From Parasponia andersonii (taxonomy: Eukaryota > Streptophyta > Magnoliopsida > Rosales > Cannabaceae): 64,000 nt of DNA. The stretch lies in contig JXTB01000184.1 of assembly GCA_002914805.1 (NCBI GenBank), positions 212,636 to 276,635 of the forward strand. Direction: 5' to 3'. The notes below the pieces were generated by a model, which saw nothing but the letters and a program-made list of their open reading frames with translations, made no database searches and had not been told where the DNA came from. This document shows positions 36,325 to 48,866 of this stretch, piece after piece; within the stretch, counting starts at the first letter, position 1; the number at the start of each line of letters is the position of its first letter. Made by a program: the position numbers and the translations under genes.

Positions 36325-37358
36325 TGTCACAGGGTCTAAAACTCAATGAATTTTTCACCTTGTGATGACACTAAGTTCCTCGCTTAGTAAGCCCTCTTAA
36401 GTGTTTCACTCACCACTCACAATAATGAAACTCTCAAAGCAAGTAAAGTAAAGCACTCACAAGCATACGGGAAACACTCATAATCTTTTATTAATCGTAA
36501 AAGGAATTATAAGTTTACTGGAAGGGATCACATAAGCTCAATGTGTCCTCAACCATTCCCAACTTGGGTATTTATAGGCAAATAGGTGTGGCTGACACCC
36601 TCAACTATTAGGACCACTAAACCCATGTTCTAAGGATTGAAACATTTTTAAAACATCAAAAGATGTCATCTGGCTCGAGGTTGTACGGCATAATTTGAGA
36701 AATACCCGGAGAAATGGAAGCTGGCCACGTTCTGCCTATCTACCGCGCGCGCGCTGCATGTAGCGTGGCCGAGTGGTGCGCACATCCTGCGCGCGCATCT
36801 CGCATGCAGGTGCATCATGTCCGATGTACTCGGCCACTTCTCATATTCTTCTCACCACTCCACCCAGTTCCCATGAAACTCGGTCGTGGGCGCCCAGCCA
36901 CCCACGTTGGCCAGTCGTGGCCACGTCTAGTGCACCACATCCCACTTTTCTTGGCCACTTGCCAAGGCTGCTGCCATGGCATTCCGCAATTCCTGGAACC
37001 ATATCCGAATGCCCGCACAAGCATCCCGAATGTCTCGCGCACGCTGCTGCACGCTGTTCCGCCCGCATTGCCTCGGCTGCGCGTGCGCGCCACTGTGTGC
37101 ATGCTCCGTCTGCACGCGCATGTCTTCATGAAACCGACCGTGGGGCGCACACATGTGAGTCACCTCCATGTGTGTGCCTCAGTGCTCCGCCTATTTTTTG
37201 TGCCCACTAAGCACACATGCCTCGCATGCTGGGTACCGCCCATGACATGCCTTTGCTTGCAGCCAACAAGCTTTACCATGCCCCGCCCAAGGCATGGATG
37301 TACCTTGGCCCGTGCCAGCCTGCACACGGGCCTCGTCTGAGTCTACAAGGGTCTGACA
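36325..37358 (-). mobile_element. Gypsy LTR 2, shared by two internal regions
   Basis: A 1,034-bp LTR with the same ends as LTR 1. On its right lies the pol C-terminus with a purine tract (GGCAGGGATAGG) next to the LTR, as for a 3' LTR. On its left lie TGGTATCAGAG and gag, as for a 5' LTR. It is therefore the middle LTR of a tandem LTR-int-LTR-int arrangement. Confidence 0.85.
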
Positions 37359-37726
37359 AACCTATCCCTGCCGGATGAAGCCGACGTCCTCATCGGGAGG
37401 GTCTCCAAATACGCCTTCACCTCATCCTCGAACTCCCACAAAGTAACATCTCGTTCCCACGTAGCGTCTGCCTCGCTACCTCTTTCCCATTGAACCAGGT
37501 AATCTGTTCTTCGATTCTTTCGGCTTGCCCCCATGGTCCGGTGGTCAAGAATTTTCGCCAATTTCTTCTGGAACACCTTTCTTATAACCGGTGGAGCCCG
37601 TTTTTGTTGTTGCCATTCAGCATCCTCATGGTAAGGTTTGAGGAAGCTTACATGGAAGGTGGGATGAATTTTCATTCTTTCCGGCAATGCTAGCCAGTAT
37701 GCTATTTTGCCAACCTTCTTTATCAC
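37343..37726 (-). pseudogene. Gypsy integrase C-terminus with chromodomain
   Basis: Minus strand: KIHPTFHVSFLKPYHEDAEW is the conserved integrase tail of Ty3/gypsy. It is followed by a chromodomain, YLVQWERGSEADATWE then RDVTLWEFEDEVKAYLE. This marks a chromovirus, whose chromodomains help target chromatin. The frame upstream is closed by stops at about 37,740-37,915. Confidence 0.8.
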
Positions 37727-37903
37727 TTCGAATGACTCGTCGAATTTCTAGACCAAGCCTTTGTGGTACCGCTTGTCCGTCACTTTCTTTCAGATTTGTG
37801 GTGTTAGTTTGAGTAACACCTTGTCCCCCACTTGGAACTCAAGAGGCCGCCGATTCTGGTCAGCATACTTCTTCATCCGCCGCTGCACCTTGGCCAAGCT
37901 GTC

Positions 37904-38790
37904 CTACGCTTGCTCGATTAGTTCTTGCTTCTCTGTAGCAAAACGGTAGGCAGCAGGGCACACACCTTGGGACTTTTGTTTGACTATCTCCAAGGGTATC
38001 AGGGGTTGATGCCCGAATGCTAGCTCGGAGGGGCTCATCCCTGTTGATGAAGACTTGTGTAGGTTGTAGCAGAATTGGGCAATATCAAGCAAACCTACCC
38101 AATCCTTTTGACTTGCACGCACATAATGCCGCAAATATTCTTCCACCAAGGCGTTGATCCGCTCCGTTTGGCCATCAGTTTGCGGATGGTTTGCTGTGGA
38201 AAACTTCAATTCTGAACCCATGAGTTTGAAGAGATAGGTCCAGAACTTACCGGTGAACCGCACATCCCGGTCACTAACTATATCCCATAGCACTCCAAAC
38301 ACTTTCACTACGTGTCTGAAGAATAGATCAGCAACACATCTGCTGGGCAAGCATGAGGTGCATCAATGAATACCGCACACTTGGAGAACCGATCAACAAT
38401 CACCATAATTAATCGCTTGCCATCAACGGCAGGAAAGCCAACAATGAAGTCCATGAAAATGGATTCCCATGGTCTTTCTGGAATGGGGAGGGGTTGAAGA
38501 AGACCAGTTTTTTTCTTCCTCTCAGTCTTGTCTAGTTGGCAGACTAGACATGTGCGGACATAAAGTTCAACATCCTCTTCCATCTTGGGCCAGAAGTAGT
38601 GTCTTGTCAACAAGGCGAGTATCTGTTCCACTCCTGGATGGCCAGCCCATTGAGGGTCATGAGTCTCTTTCAACAATTCTTGTCTAAGTCCTCCGCCCCT
38701 AGGGATATACAACTTGTCACCCTTCGCATGCAACAAGTTATCCTCGACCCAATATTTGCGGATTTTACCATCAAGAACCTGCTGCCTCAA
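37904..38790 (-). pseudogene. Gypsy integrase, frameshifted
   Basis: Two overlapping minus-strand frames. The first (38,308-38,790) has the zinc-binding part (H...H, CLVCQLDK) and the first catalytic Asp in FMDFIVGFP. The second (37,904-38,350) has SDRDVRFTGKFW with the second Asp and QTDGQTERIN with the catalytic Glu. A frameshift near 38,330 and a stop after ELIEQA inactivate it. Confidence 0.85.
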
Positions 38791-39185
38791 CTTGCAGTAG
38801 GTCTTATCCGCTTCAGCATGTTACTTGATTTTGTCAAGAAAATTGGATTCCACCATAGTGAGGGAAGCAACAAAGGATTGTACATCTTTTCGACTTAGAG
38901 CGTCAGCCACTTGGTTCTCCTTGCCTGGCCGATGTAGCCAAGTGAAGTTGAACTCAACAAGGAATTCCTGCCACCTTGCTTATTTTGGAGAGAGCTTCTT
39001 TTGCGTCTTAAAGTAGGTATTGGCAACATTATCAGTCGCCACAGTGAACTTGGTGTCCAACAGGTAATGTTTCCATATCTCCAGGCAATAAATTACCGCT
39101 ACCATTTCCTTCTCGTGGGCTGAGTACCACTGTTCAGCCTCTTTCAGCTTTCAGCTTTCATAGGCTACGGGGTGTCCCTCCTAGA

Positions 39186-40105
39186 CTAGTACTCAGCAAT
39201 GGCTCTATCAGATGCATCGGTATAGACTTCAAATGGCAACCCAAAGTCCGGTAATCGTAGCACAAGTTCCGAAGTTACTGCATGTTTCACCTTCTCGAAG
39301 GCTTTTTGGCATTCGTCCGTCCACTCCCACTTTTTATCTTTCTTCAGCAAATCGGTGAGTGGGCTTACTTTCTCTGAGTAGCCTTCGATAAATCTGCGGT
39401 AGTAGTTCACTAGTCCAAGGAAGGACCGCAACTCTGTCACCTTTGTTGGGGGCATCCAACCAATGATGGCTTGGACTTTCCGCTCATCCATACGGATTTT
39501 CCTCTTGCTAACCCGATGCCCTAGAAACATAATTTCTGTTTGACATAACTTACATTTTTTATTCTTGACATATAGGGAATTCTCCCTTAACTTGGAGAAA
39601 ACCAGCTTTAGGTGTTGTACATGCTCGTGCAACGACTCTCTGTACACGATAATGTCGTCTAGATAGACCACCACAAAGTCATCCAGGAACTCATAGAACA
39701 CGTCATTCATCAAAATGCAAAATATGGCAGGGGCGTTGGTTAAACCAAAGGGCATAACAAGAAACTCATAAGAGTTGTACCTTGTGACGCATGCCGTTTT
39801 TGCCTCATCACCCTCGGCAATGCGTACCTGCCAATATCCTGACCGCAGGTCTAGTTTGGTGAAGTACGTTGCCCTTGATATCTGATCGAATAAATCCGCC
39901 ATATTAGGAACAGGGTATTTATTTTTTATAGTTACCTTATTCAGTGCTCTATAATCGACACACATCCGAAGGGACCCATCTTGCTTCTTTTGAAAAAGCA
40001 CTGGCGTACTGTAGGGTGCCTTTGAAGGTTGTAAATAACCCACCTCCAGCAACTCATCTAGCTGCTTTCACAGCTCTGCCAACTCCATTGGCGTCATTCG
40101 ATAAG
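39186..40105 (-). pseudogene. Gypsy reverse transcriptase and RNase H start, inactivated
   Basis: The minus strand contains [41 protein letters not shown], the YxDD box [10 protein letters not shown] and [16 protein letters not shown], all hallmarks of Ty3/gypsy. A TGA at 40,068-40,070 interrupts its N-terminal side (MELAEL stop KQLDELL). A stop after [12 protein letters not shown] breaks RNase H. Between 38,790 and 39,186 only broken RNase H remains. Confidence 0.88.
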
Positions 40106-40843
40106 CGACATAATTTGAGAAATGCCCGGAGAAATGGAAGCTGGCCATGTTCTACCTGTCTACCGAGTGCGTGCTGCGAGCAGTGTGGCCGAGTGGTGCG
40201 CAAGTCCTGCACGCGCATGCCCGTCATGCGTCCGTGGTGTGCGCGCATCTCGCGCGCACATGTATCATGTCCGATGTACTCGGCCACTTCTCACATTCTT
40301 CTCACCACTCTGCCCAGTTCCCATGAAACTCGGTCGTGGGCGCCTAGCCACCCACGTTGGCTAGTCGTGGCCACGTCTATTGCACCACGTCCCACTTTTC
40401 TTGGCCACTTGCCAAGGCTGCTGCCATGGCATTCCGCAATTCTCAGAACCATGTCCGAATGCCCGCCCAAGCGTCCGGCTGTCTCGCATCCGTGTCCGAG
40501 CACTCGCCTAAGCCCCCGGATGTCTCGCGCACGTTGCTGCGCGCAGTTCCGCCTATGCGCGTGCGCAATACCTCGATTGCGCGCGCGCACCACTGCATGC
40601 ATGCTCCGTCTGCCATGAAACCGACCGTGGGGCGCACACATATGAGTCACCTCCATGTGTGTGCCTTAGTGCTCCGCCTATTTTGTATGCCAACCAAGCA
40701 CACACACCTCGCATGCTGGGTACTGCACATGACATGTCTTTGCTTGCAGCCAACAAGCTTTACCATGTCCCGCCCAAGGCATGGACATACCTTGGCCCGT
40801 GTGCATGCACACGGACCTCGTCCGAGTCTACAAGGGTCTGACA
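40106..40843 (-). mobile_element. Gypsy LTR 3, truncated
   Basis: The minus strand starts TGTCAGACCC like the other LTRs but stops part-way and joins reverse transcriptase directly at about 40,105. The LTR end, primer-binding site, gag and protease of this element are therefore deleted. Beyond it lies flank copy 2 (40,844-41,013). Confidence 0.85.
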
Positions 40844-41013
40844 CCAATATACTGCCAGAGCCCAGAGAGGATGACGATGGGTTTTGTTTTGTTTTGTTTT
40901 TTTTTTTTAAATTTATGAGAGGGTATTGGTTTGAAATTTCAACAATTATCTGAGGTTATTTTTGGCATTTTGAAATTTTCATTAATGGTACGGAACAGAT
41001 CCCGTGTAATCCC

Positions 41014-41218
41014 AAATCGGAGTTGGATGGCCCAGCTTCAGCTTTTAGGCGTGGCTGTGGGCCAAATTGTTCAATAATCAGCTTTTGAGTTTTTACAAAC
41101 ACATGTGACTAAAAAATTATTAAATAAGTGATTTTAGCACTTTAAAAAGCTTTACCAAACGTAGCCATAGACATCCCACTCTCCCATCAAGGGACATATA
41201 TTCGTTTTAAATGCTTAT
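41014..41218. other. Short unassigned intergenic stretch
   Basis: No gene. AAAAAGCTTTACCAAACGT near 41,140 resembles common MITE termini, without a proven partner. Confidence 0.3.
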
Positions 41219-41530
41219 CTTTCTTGCCGGCCCATCTTGATATAGTCCTCATTGAAACAAAATTACTCCTCGAGTGCACTTTATGAGATAATTTATTTCA
41301 ATGTTTTGAATTATGTAACATCTAGTAAATGAATTCGGAAAATCTAGAAATGAAATTAGGAAAACTTATTGATTTACATAGGTACATATATTTCATATTT
41401 TGTTTGCACACAAGTAACTGTGTCAAGTATGATATGATAGTTTTTATTTCAAAAAAAAAAAAAAAGTATGATATGATAGTTGACATGTGTATAAACATTT
41501 AATCAAATAATTTCATCTAGTTGTTCCGCT
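41219..41530. repeat. Inverted copy of the PAO 3' flank
   Basis: The reverse complement of about 24,969-25,275, with shared blocks AATTCGGAAAATCTAGAAAT and ATTTCATATTTTGTTTGC. The coding part of PAO is not included. Confidence 0.8.
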
Positions 41531-43456
41531 CTCTTTAAAACCCGATCAAATAACCTGTATCACTAGATACAGAACAACCTCTCTCCAGGTAACTAAATGC
41601 TTTTACTGCTATACACTGTTTTACTTTTATTAACAACTTCCAAAATATAAGTTGAGTATAAGGAAATTTATTTATATCTAAGGTAAATTGCAAAAAAAAA
41701 AAAAAAAAACTCCTAAATTTGGGTATTTTGTAAAAATCCTGAAGTTTCGACTCTGCAAAATAATATTCTGATATTAAAAATTTCTGAAAATCAATTCTTT
41801 AGAATAACTTTTTGACCAATTTTAGTAACGAGAAGACAACAATATCATCCATCAAAATTAAACTAGTCCTTATTATCTCCTTAATTTTGAGGGTATAGTA
41901 TTTTATTTGTTAAAATTATTCAAAAAATTAATCAAAAGTATTAATTTTCAGAAATTCTTAATTTCATCATATTATTTTACAGAGTCTAAATTTCAAGATT
42001 ATGATTGTAGAACACACAATGTCAATATATTTGTTTGCAGATTACCCTTATCTAGAGTATTTGAGAAAAAAAACGAAAACTAGTTAGGTACCCTTTATCA
42101 TCCTTATCAAAATCCTAGTATATGAATATGCTATATTTATCTTAAGTACGTGTGTGTGCATATATTCAAAAAAAGAAAATTATGAACGGCAGAAAGAATA
42201 TAAAGGGGAAACTTCAAAGAATATAAAGGGGAAACTTCCTATTGTATATGTATTATATTCAATTAGGAGATTTTAGTTTTTTTTATGTGAGGTGCTTTGC
42301 TGTGTGTGTGCCGCGAGCGACAATAAGAAACCTATTATATATATACATGGTTGCCATTTTTTATTTTTTATTTTTCATTTTTTAATTATGCGTAAGTATT
42401 TTTTTTAATCGTTAGATCGATACTTAATAGTGATCTAACGGATTATATGTGTATATATATACCTATGAGATAAGAAAGGTATCGATCTAACGGGTTATAT
42501 GTATCGCTCTGACGGGTTATATGTATATATATATATATACCTATGAGATAAGGAGTAAGCAAGGCGTCTCTTTTGCGGTTAAAAAGCGGGATTTACACAA
42601 AATGTGGGAGTGTGTTAAGTGATCAAGAGGGGAAAAGAGTGAACTGCGAGGAAGAAAAGAGAGGAAGTGCCCATAGTATTTGTTATTGTTAGAGATATTT
42701 TATATGAGATCATTATCTATCACTCCTCTTTGGGAGTGTGATCTTTGAGAGAGGACCACCGACAAGCCTTATATCGCATCCAGGGATCCGAACATCGTAT
42801 GAGTTGGTAGAATCTTTTCTTTCGTTAATGTTCATCACATCTCTTGTTGGTCTTTTTTTACGGACAGAGTTGTTATTTGTGCAGATTTTACTCACAGTGT
42901 TTGTCACGTACGTCTTGACAGTGTTTGTAACTTGTGTATGCTTGTTCGCAGTTCCAGGTGCTTTCATACTCTTTTTGACTCGATCTCTCTAGTACTCTCT
43001 CTTTTAATTTTTTTGGTAATAGACGAGATCCGGGTGGCGGGTCACTTTTCAGAACCACCCCATTCGGTTGGACTCCCAAGAGCGACGTGAGGGCTTGAAC
43101 TTAGGACCTTACCCTTCCTAAGTGAGAGAAGACCTTAAGTTCAAGCCCCTTGTCACTTTGACCACCCTCTTGGAAGTTACTTATTCGGTGCTTTCATACT
43201 CTTTTTGACTCTTTTGATTAGTTATTTCCTTTTTCCTTTATTCGATTTAAAGAGAACAGTTTTCGAAAATTCATCAAAAAAATAAATAAATATTTTGGTT
43301 CATGTTTAATTTAAGTTCTTAAATTCTTGGGAGTTATAGTGAAACTTAAGAAGTTATTAATGTTTTCCCCCTTTTTAAGTACGTTCTTACAGCACAAGAA
43401 GAGAGATTATTCAACGGAAAGAAAGAAGAGAACATATTTTATGCACCTTTCAAGTC
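41531..43456. other. Intergenic upstream of the F-box gene
   Basis: It contains a 25-bp tandem duplication (AGAATATAAAGGGGAAACTTC, about 42,197-42,240) and a local repeat around 42,400-42,560 (ATCTAACGGGTTATATGT with (TA)n). At 43,010-43,190 lies a possible tRNA-derived SINE on the minus strand, with GTTCAAGCCC as B-box-like sequence. A 25-bp repeat (GGTGCTTTCATACTCTTTTT...) lies on both sides of it but not at its exact ends. The 84-codon ORF at 42,738-42,992 is hydrophobic and unsupported. Confidence 0.4.
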
Positions 43457-45900
43457 ATGGATATTCAAGGTACCTTTGTTTATTTACAACTTCCGCAACT
43501 TAAGTTTCTTTTTAGCCTTTGCCATTATCTGTTTCGATCTCAATGAGACTAAATTTGATATGGTATTTTATTTACACATTGTTTTCTCTGTTTATAAGAA
43601 ATTTTATTTATTGTTTATTTGTAATAGGATTTATTCCTTTTACATTTACGAATATGGGTCCGGTTAAGATTTTTTTTTTTCCGAACTAGTCTCCATTTTG
43701 GTATCTCTTTGCGAAAAAATTATAGTTGATACCTATGAAAAAACTAGCCAACCGCGAATTTCTAATGCAATAAAAGTAGATGATGATTCACGAACCTAAC
43801 ATATCACAACCAGGGAAAAAGTACAATACTTAAGGAATAGATACTACACTTGATGCAAAATAAATTATCTTCAAGAACTAAAATCAAATGAAGTACGCAT
43901 CTATGTGTACCTGTAGAATAATAAATCTTTATGCTCCCTTTACAAGTGAGTGCATACAAATTTATAAACTCATATCGAGAAGAATTAATACTTTAGGACA
44001 CAAGATCTGAATATAAATTATTAACAAACCATTAACAAAAAGTAAGGAAACGTTTCAAGATGAGGGTCTAAATCTTCTTGACTTTATGCAAACAAACCAT
44101 AATCAAGCAAGAGAGAAATGCAAGTCTAATACCCAAACTCACATTTCACTTCAGAAAGTTCAGGATCAACAATTACTCAGAGAAAGAGAGAGGTCAAAAA
44201 CCGTCAATAAACAATAATCAGGGACCAATTGATGTCCCATATCAGCAAAATGATACTCTTAATTTTACTCTATTCATCTCGCAATCAGATAGAGTTAGAT
44301 ACATTCTACCAAAAACTCAATTGGGTTTTTCTCATATCATGCATTTAGATGAGAAAAAAATCCTAATCCAGCTGATTCGAATTGAGAATATGGGCACCGC
44401 TGATTTTCGTCCCAAAAGAAAATAAAAGTAAATTCAATGCAATCTCTACACCAATCTGGACCCAAAAATATGAACAAAAATTCAAAAATAAATTGAGTAG
44501 AGGACATATAATAATAATAATAATAAAGTAATGATGGCAAATTAGAAAACTGTTTATCATCATGCATACACTTACTTGATAAACTGTTTATCATCATGCA
44601 TACACTTTGTTGATAATGTTTATTGTGGAGGATAATTTATGGTTAATAGTCCAAGCTATTTAACATTTTCCGTTTTTGAATAACATAACTTAAATATCTT
44701 TTTATATTTTTGTTTTGTTTTTTAGATTGGACATGCTTACCAAAACATCTTTTAGACTCAATTTTGGAGAAGTTAGAGTCGTCTACAGATTTTATAAAAT
44801 ATGGCGTTGTTTGTCTTTCCTGGCATCATATAACAAAAGACAACCAAAGTAAACGAAGCAAGATGTTACACCATCATGAAGTTCCAATGCTTTTAGTCCC
44901 TAACGAACAAGAACATTCATGGAGCATATACAACGTCCTCGAAGATAAATTTTTAGATTTGAACTCATCTATTTTATACAATAAGCGTTTTTGCGGCTCT
45001 TCTCAAGGATGGTTAGGGGTTGTGAATAAGGACTACACAGTAACATTGAATAGACCTCATTTTATATCCAAGGGAGATATTAGCGATGGAAATACAAGTA
45101 TTCAACTTCCACAGTTGTTTCCTCCTGAAACCTTTTTTATGAATCCAGAAGATTTTCAAGTCATAGAAGATGATCCTGAAGACATTTATGTATTTGGTTA
45201 TGATTATCATGTTAAGAAGATTTTTATTACATCTGACCCTCTCTCAAATCCAAAAGATTGCACTATCTTTGTGATATATGGCCAATATTGCAAATTGGCT
45301 TGTATGAGATATGAAGAAGACAAAACGTGGATAAAAATTGCAGACGGATTTCGTGGATTTGAGGACATGGTGTATTATAAGAATCAATTGTATGCCATAG
45401 ACTTCTCTTCCACATTAAGATCTTTTGACCCGTACAATGGAACTATAAATTGGGTTGCACCTGAGCTTCATTTTACTCTCGCTCCAAACAGATACCTTGT
45501 GGAATCATGTGGAGATTTGTTACTTGTTGAAAGGTATATTAATTTTATTGGCCCAAATGGACTTGAGCGAGAGACAACAGCGTTTACAGTTCTCAAATTT
45601 GACCTTGATAGAGTAAAGTGGACTGAGATAGAAAGTCTTGGCAGTGTTGCCTTGTTCGTTGGTGATAATTCAGCTATATCTGTCGTGGCTTCTAACTTCA
45701 GTCGATGTCGAGCAAACTGCATATACTTCACTCATGATGAAATTGCAATTCAATGTAGAACCGACAAATTATTTGATTTGGGAGTTTACAGTCTTGAAAG
45801 TAAAAGCTTTATGTTGCATTACAATTTGGACCGAACTACATTTCATAGGATGTTCCAACGGCCTCCAATTTGGATTGTGCCCCTGCCCAATGGGCATTAG
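43457..45900 (+). CDS. F-box protein with DUF295 (KIB-type) C-terminal domain
   Basis: The main exon 44726-45900 follows a clear acceptor (TTTTTTAG). A 13-nt first exon (43457-43469, ATGGATATTCAAG) before GTACCT supplies the start and restores phase: MDIQ then DWTCLPKHLLDSILEKLESS. The total is about 395 residues. The F-box (about 5-45: LPKHLLDSILEKL, VCLSWH) binds SKP1 in SCF ubiquitin ligases. The rest matches the plant DUF295 beta-propeller family: GWLGVV, DMVYYKNQLYAID, GDLLLVER, FDLDRVKWTEIESLG, CIYFTHDE, and a final RPPIWIVPLP. In this family the C-terminal domain selects the substrate, and these genes are numerous, often stress-related and fast-evolving. No stops or frameshifts. The tiny first exon is inferred; the main exon is certain. 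Confidence 0.85.
44552..44610. repeat. Short tandem duplication in the F-box intron
   Basis: AACTGTTTATCATCATGCAT followed by ACACTT occurs twice about 35 bp apart. Probably replication slippage. Confidence 0.7.
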
Positions 45901-47176
45901 TTTGATTTTTATCTAGTATTTTTTAAACAAATTATTTAAGTCATGCATATTTTTTTTAAGTTGGAGTGGCCATTTTTTCCTTTTTTTTTTTTTTATAAGA
46001 ATTGGGAACTTGAAATAAAGTCGGAAGACAGATTTTGTGGATGTCATATTTTTTAATGAATATGCTATTTTATGCAGAATTAAGCTTAAGCTAACATCTA
46101 ATCAAAGGGAATTGTTTAAGGGTACTATTTTGGTCATTTTTTGAGTAATCCTCAGTTTGTCATCCGAGGCCATGTTTTGCACTATGTCCTACAATTGTTA
46201 CAAAAAAATTGTAACTGCAGCCTAATTAATGCAAAAGAAATGAAACAATTAAATTGTAATTGCAGCCTTAATACAAAGGGGATTAAACAAAAATACCCCA
46301 TTTTTGAAGATATGATTTAGTAGATATCTATTTTTTTTTTTTTGCTTTTTATTTTATGAACAAATATATCAATTTTAATAGTAATAAGTAGAGTTTATCA
46401 TTATATCCCTGATAAATTACTTATTTACCGCTGTTATAAACTGATTTATCATTTATTTATTTATCATGACCTGAAAAACTATTGGGGAGTTATATTTGCA
46501 CCCTTAATTGACATAATAAAAGCATCCCTTGATCTAAGTTAACCCCGTTAAAAAATTAAACAAAGTAGTTGTACTATAAACAACCCTTATCATTCCTAAA
46601 ATAGGGCTCACATTGTGCAACTCATTAATTTTGTTCACTTATCAATTTCTAAACCCAATCATGACCCAAAAAAAAAGGCACTCTATCTACAATAAAATGA
46701 CTAAATAAGAAAAAGAAAAAGAAAAGACTCTCTGCCTACTAAATAAGAGAAAACCAATATCAACGAACATTTATCATGATTTACTATCCAAATTAGTTAA
46801 GTTTAGTAGTCTACCATACTAGATTTATATAGTTGCTTTTTAAAACTTATCTTTTCTTTAAAGGGTTTTATAACAAAATGAGTAAACTTTTAGCCCATTT
46901 TAAATAAATGTCTATTTTTAAAATCTTGTAGCCAAGTGACCAGTATAATACTTTACATACCAAGTGTACAATATGATGTGTACAACATGAAAACCTTTTA
47001 CGCTCAGTACATAAATTAAAGGTTATATATAAGTACATATACTTAGTGTAAAAATTTATATACTATGCTATTTAGCTATTAAAAAGAGAAAAATAGACAT
47101 TTATTAAAATAAAGTGTAAAAAAACGACATTAACTATAATTTCTCTTCTTTATGATAAAATAGCTGATTTCCATAG
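45901..47176. other. AT-rich intergenic with MITE relative
   Basis: No gene. At about 46,880-47,130 lies a diverged relative of the MITE at 31,431-31,721 (CATACCAAGTGTA, AAATAGACATTTATT). Confidence 0.45.
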
Positions 47177-48734
47177 GAGAAAAAGACATGAATAGGACTA
47201 GATTCCCTTTTTTGGAGATTTTTAGGAGTAGTTTTTTTAATATATTTTTTAGGACTAAAAAATAGGATTCACAAGTACTAAAAGTCTCAAATACCCAAAT
47301 TCTAACCCCACATACAACCTAACAGCCGACAAGACCCTACCTTAGATTTGACATAACCCACCCCACACACTTCCCTGTAAAACTATTTCTCTCCACTTGA
47401 TCTCGACAAAGGTCAAGTACTACTTGACCTAAGGTCAAGTACTTCTTGATTAGGAGTTAAGTGAATCTTGATCTCATGACAAATTTTTAATTACATGAGA
47501 TACCTGACTGAGAATTAAGTAAATGTCTACTTGATCAATTCATTTAGTTAATTTAACTTGATATTTAGCTTCGGTTGATTCTTCTCATCTAAAGGAACAC
47601 AGAAAATTTTAGAATTAAGAAAACAAGGACAGTCAAAGGTAAGAAGGAGTTTGCAAAATCTTCGATCATGATGTCAACAGAAAGGACGAAAAAGTCTCCA
47701 TCTAAGTCCCTATAATCGAAGAAAGACGGGAAAGTCATCTATCTAAGTCCCTATCGTCGAAGAAAGACGGGAAAATCGTCCATCTAAGTCCTCATTTATA
47801 CTTTTGTTGCTTGTTATTTTAGGTCAAGTAGTTCTTGCACTAGGTCAAGTAGTTATTGACCCCAGGTCACATACTACTTGACTTGTACGTGACTTGGGGT
47901 CAAGCAGATCAAGTAATTTTTGACCCCAATTCTAGTAGTACTTGACTCTAAGTTAAGTAGTACTTGCCCTAAGGTCATGAACTACCTGACCATGTGATCT
48001 AGGATCAAGAACTATTGGACTTGCAACATCTAGATCCCCATTACAAAAAAGATGAATAGTTCAGCAAAAAATATCAGTATTTCAGCATAATAATTTTCTG
48101 ATACTATTATAGAATATTTTTATTTCTCTATCAAAATAGCCACTTTCCATAGGAGAAAAAGACATGAATAGGACTAGATTCCCCTTTTTGGAGATTTTTA
48201 GGAGTAGCTTTTTGAATATATTTTTTAGGACTAAAAAATAGGGCTCATAAGTACTAAAAGTCTCAAATATCCCAATTCTAATCTCACATACAACCTAACA
48301 GCCGACAAGACCCTACCTTAGATTTGACATAACCCACCCCACACACTTCCTTGTAAAACTATTTCTCTCCACTTAATATTAAAGCTTTCATTAAATAAAA
48401 TACACATTTTACCTTACTCTTAAATATTAAACTCCCCAATATCCAATGAATAAGCTTCGATTTTTTTCTGATTTTTTAAAGTTTCAATATAGAAGAAAAA
48501 TAGCAAAAAGGGAGAGAGAAAGTACACTGCAACAATGAAGGAAATGAAGTGAAATGGTGTAGAAAAAAAGATAAATAAATGGAAAGAAGGACAACTTTAG
48601 AATATTTTTATTTCTCTCTCCATTAAGTCTTATAAAAATGAAAAAAAAACTGACCCTATACATGTCCAAAAAACTTGCTCTTCCTAAAAAATGTCAAATA
48701 AGGGTTAATCTAGTCTTATCCGTGTCCTTTTCTC
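47177..48734. mobile_element. MULE-family element with duplicated left end
   Basis: The left terminus GAGAAAAAGACATGAATAGG occurs twice (from 47,177 and from 48,153) within 240-bp direct repeats (about 47,157-47,398 and 48,131-48,371). The right terminus reads CTTATCCGTGTCCTTTTCTC and ends at 48,734. TTTCCAT precedes both left ends and follows the right end, a damaged 9-bp target duplication. The interior carries at least ten TTGACC/TTGACT cores (either strand) within about 620 bp. No transposase. Confidence 0.65.
47681..47795. repeat. Tandem repeat of about 41 bp
   Basis: Roughly three units built on ATCTAAGTCCCTAT and CGAAGAAAGACGGGAAA inside the MULE-family element. Confidence 0.75.
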
Positions 48735-48866
48735 TTTCCATGTTGGAGCCCGTTTTTTAATTTTTTTTAAGACTTCTTACAAAAGTCCAAGCCCATAACC
48801 TAAAAAAGTGAAAAATCCTAGATAGGCTGGAATTTTTTAAAAATCTCGATTTGATTTAGAAAAATA

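Noticed and set aside
42738..42992. 84-codon hydrophobic ORF as a membrane protein
   Set aside because: It covers a small direct repeat and possible SINE edge; no family resemblance.
43010..43190. Firm SINE call from the flanking 25-bp repeat
   Set aside because: The repeats are not adjacent to the element ends and an A-box is uncertain, so it is only mentioned as possible.
44078..44425. 115-codon ORF in the F-box intron as an alternative first exon
   Set aside because: It has no donor in phase with the main exon and its Lys/Asn-rich content looks non-coding.
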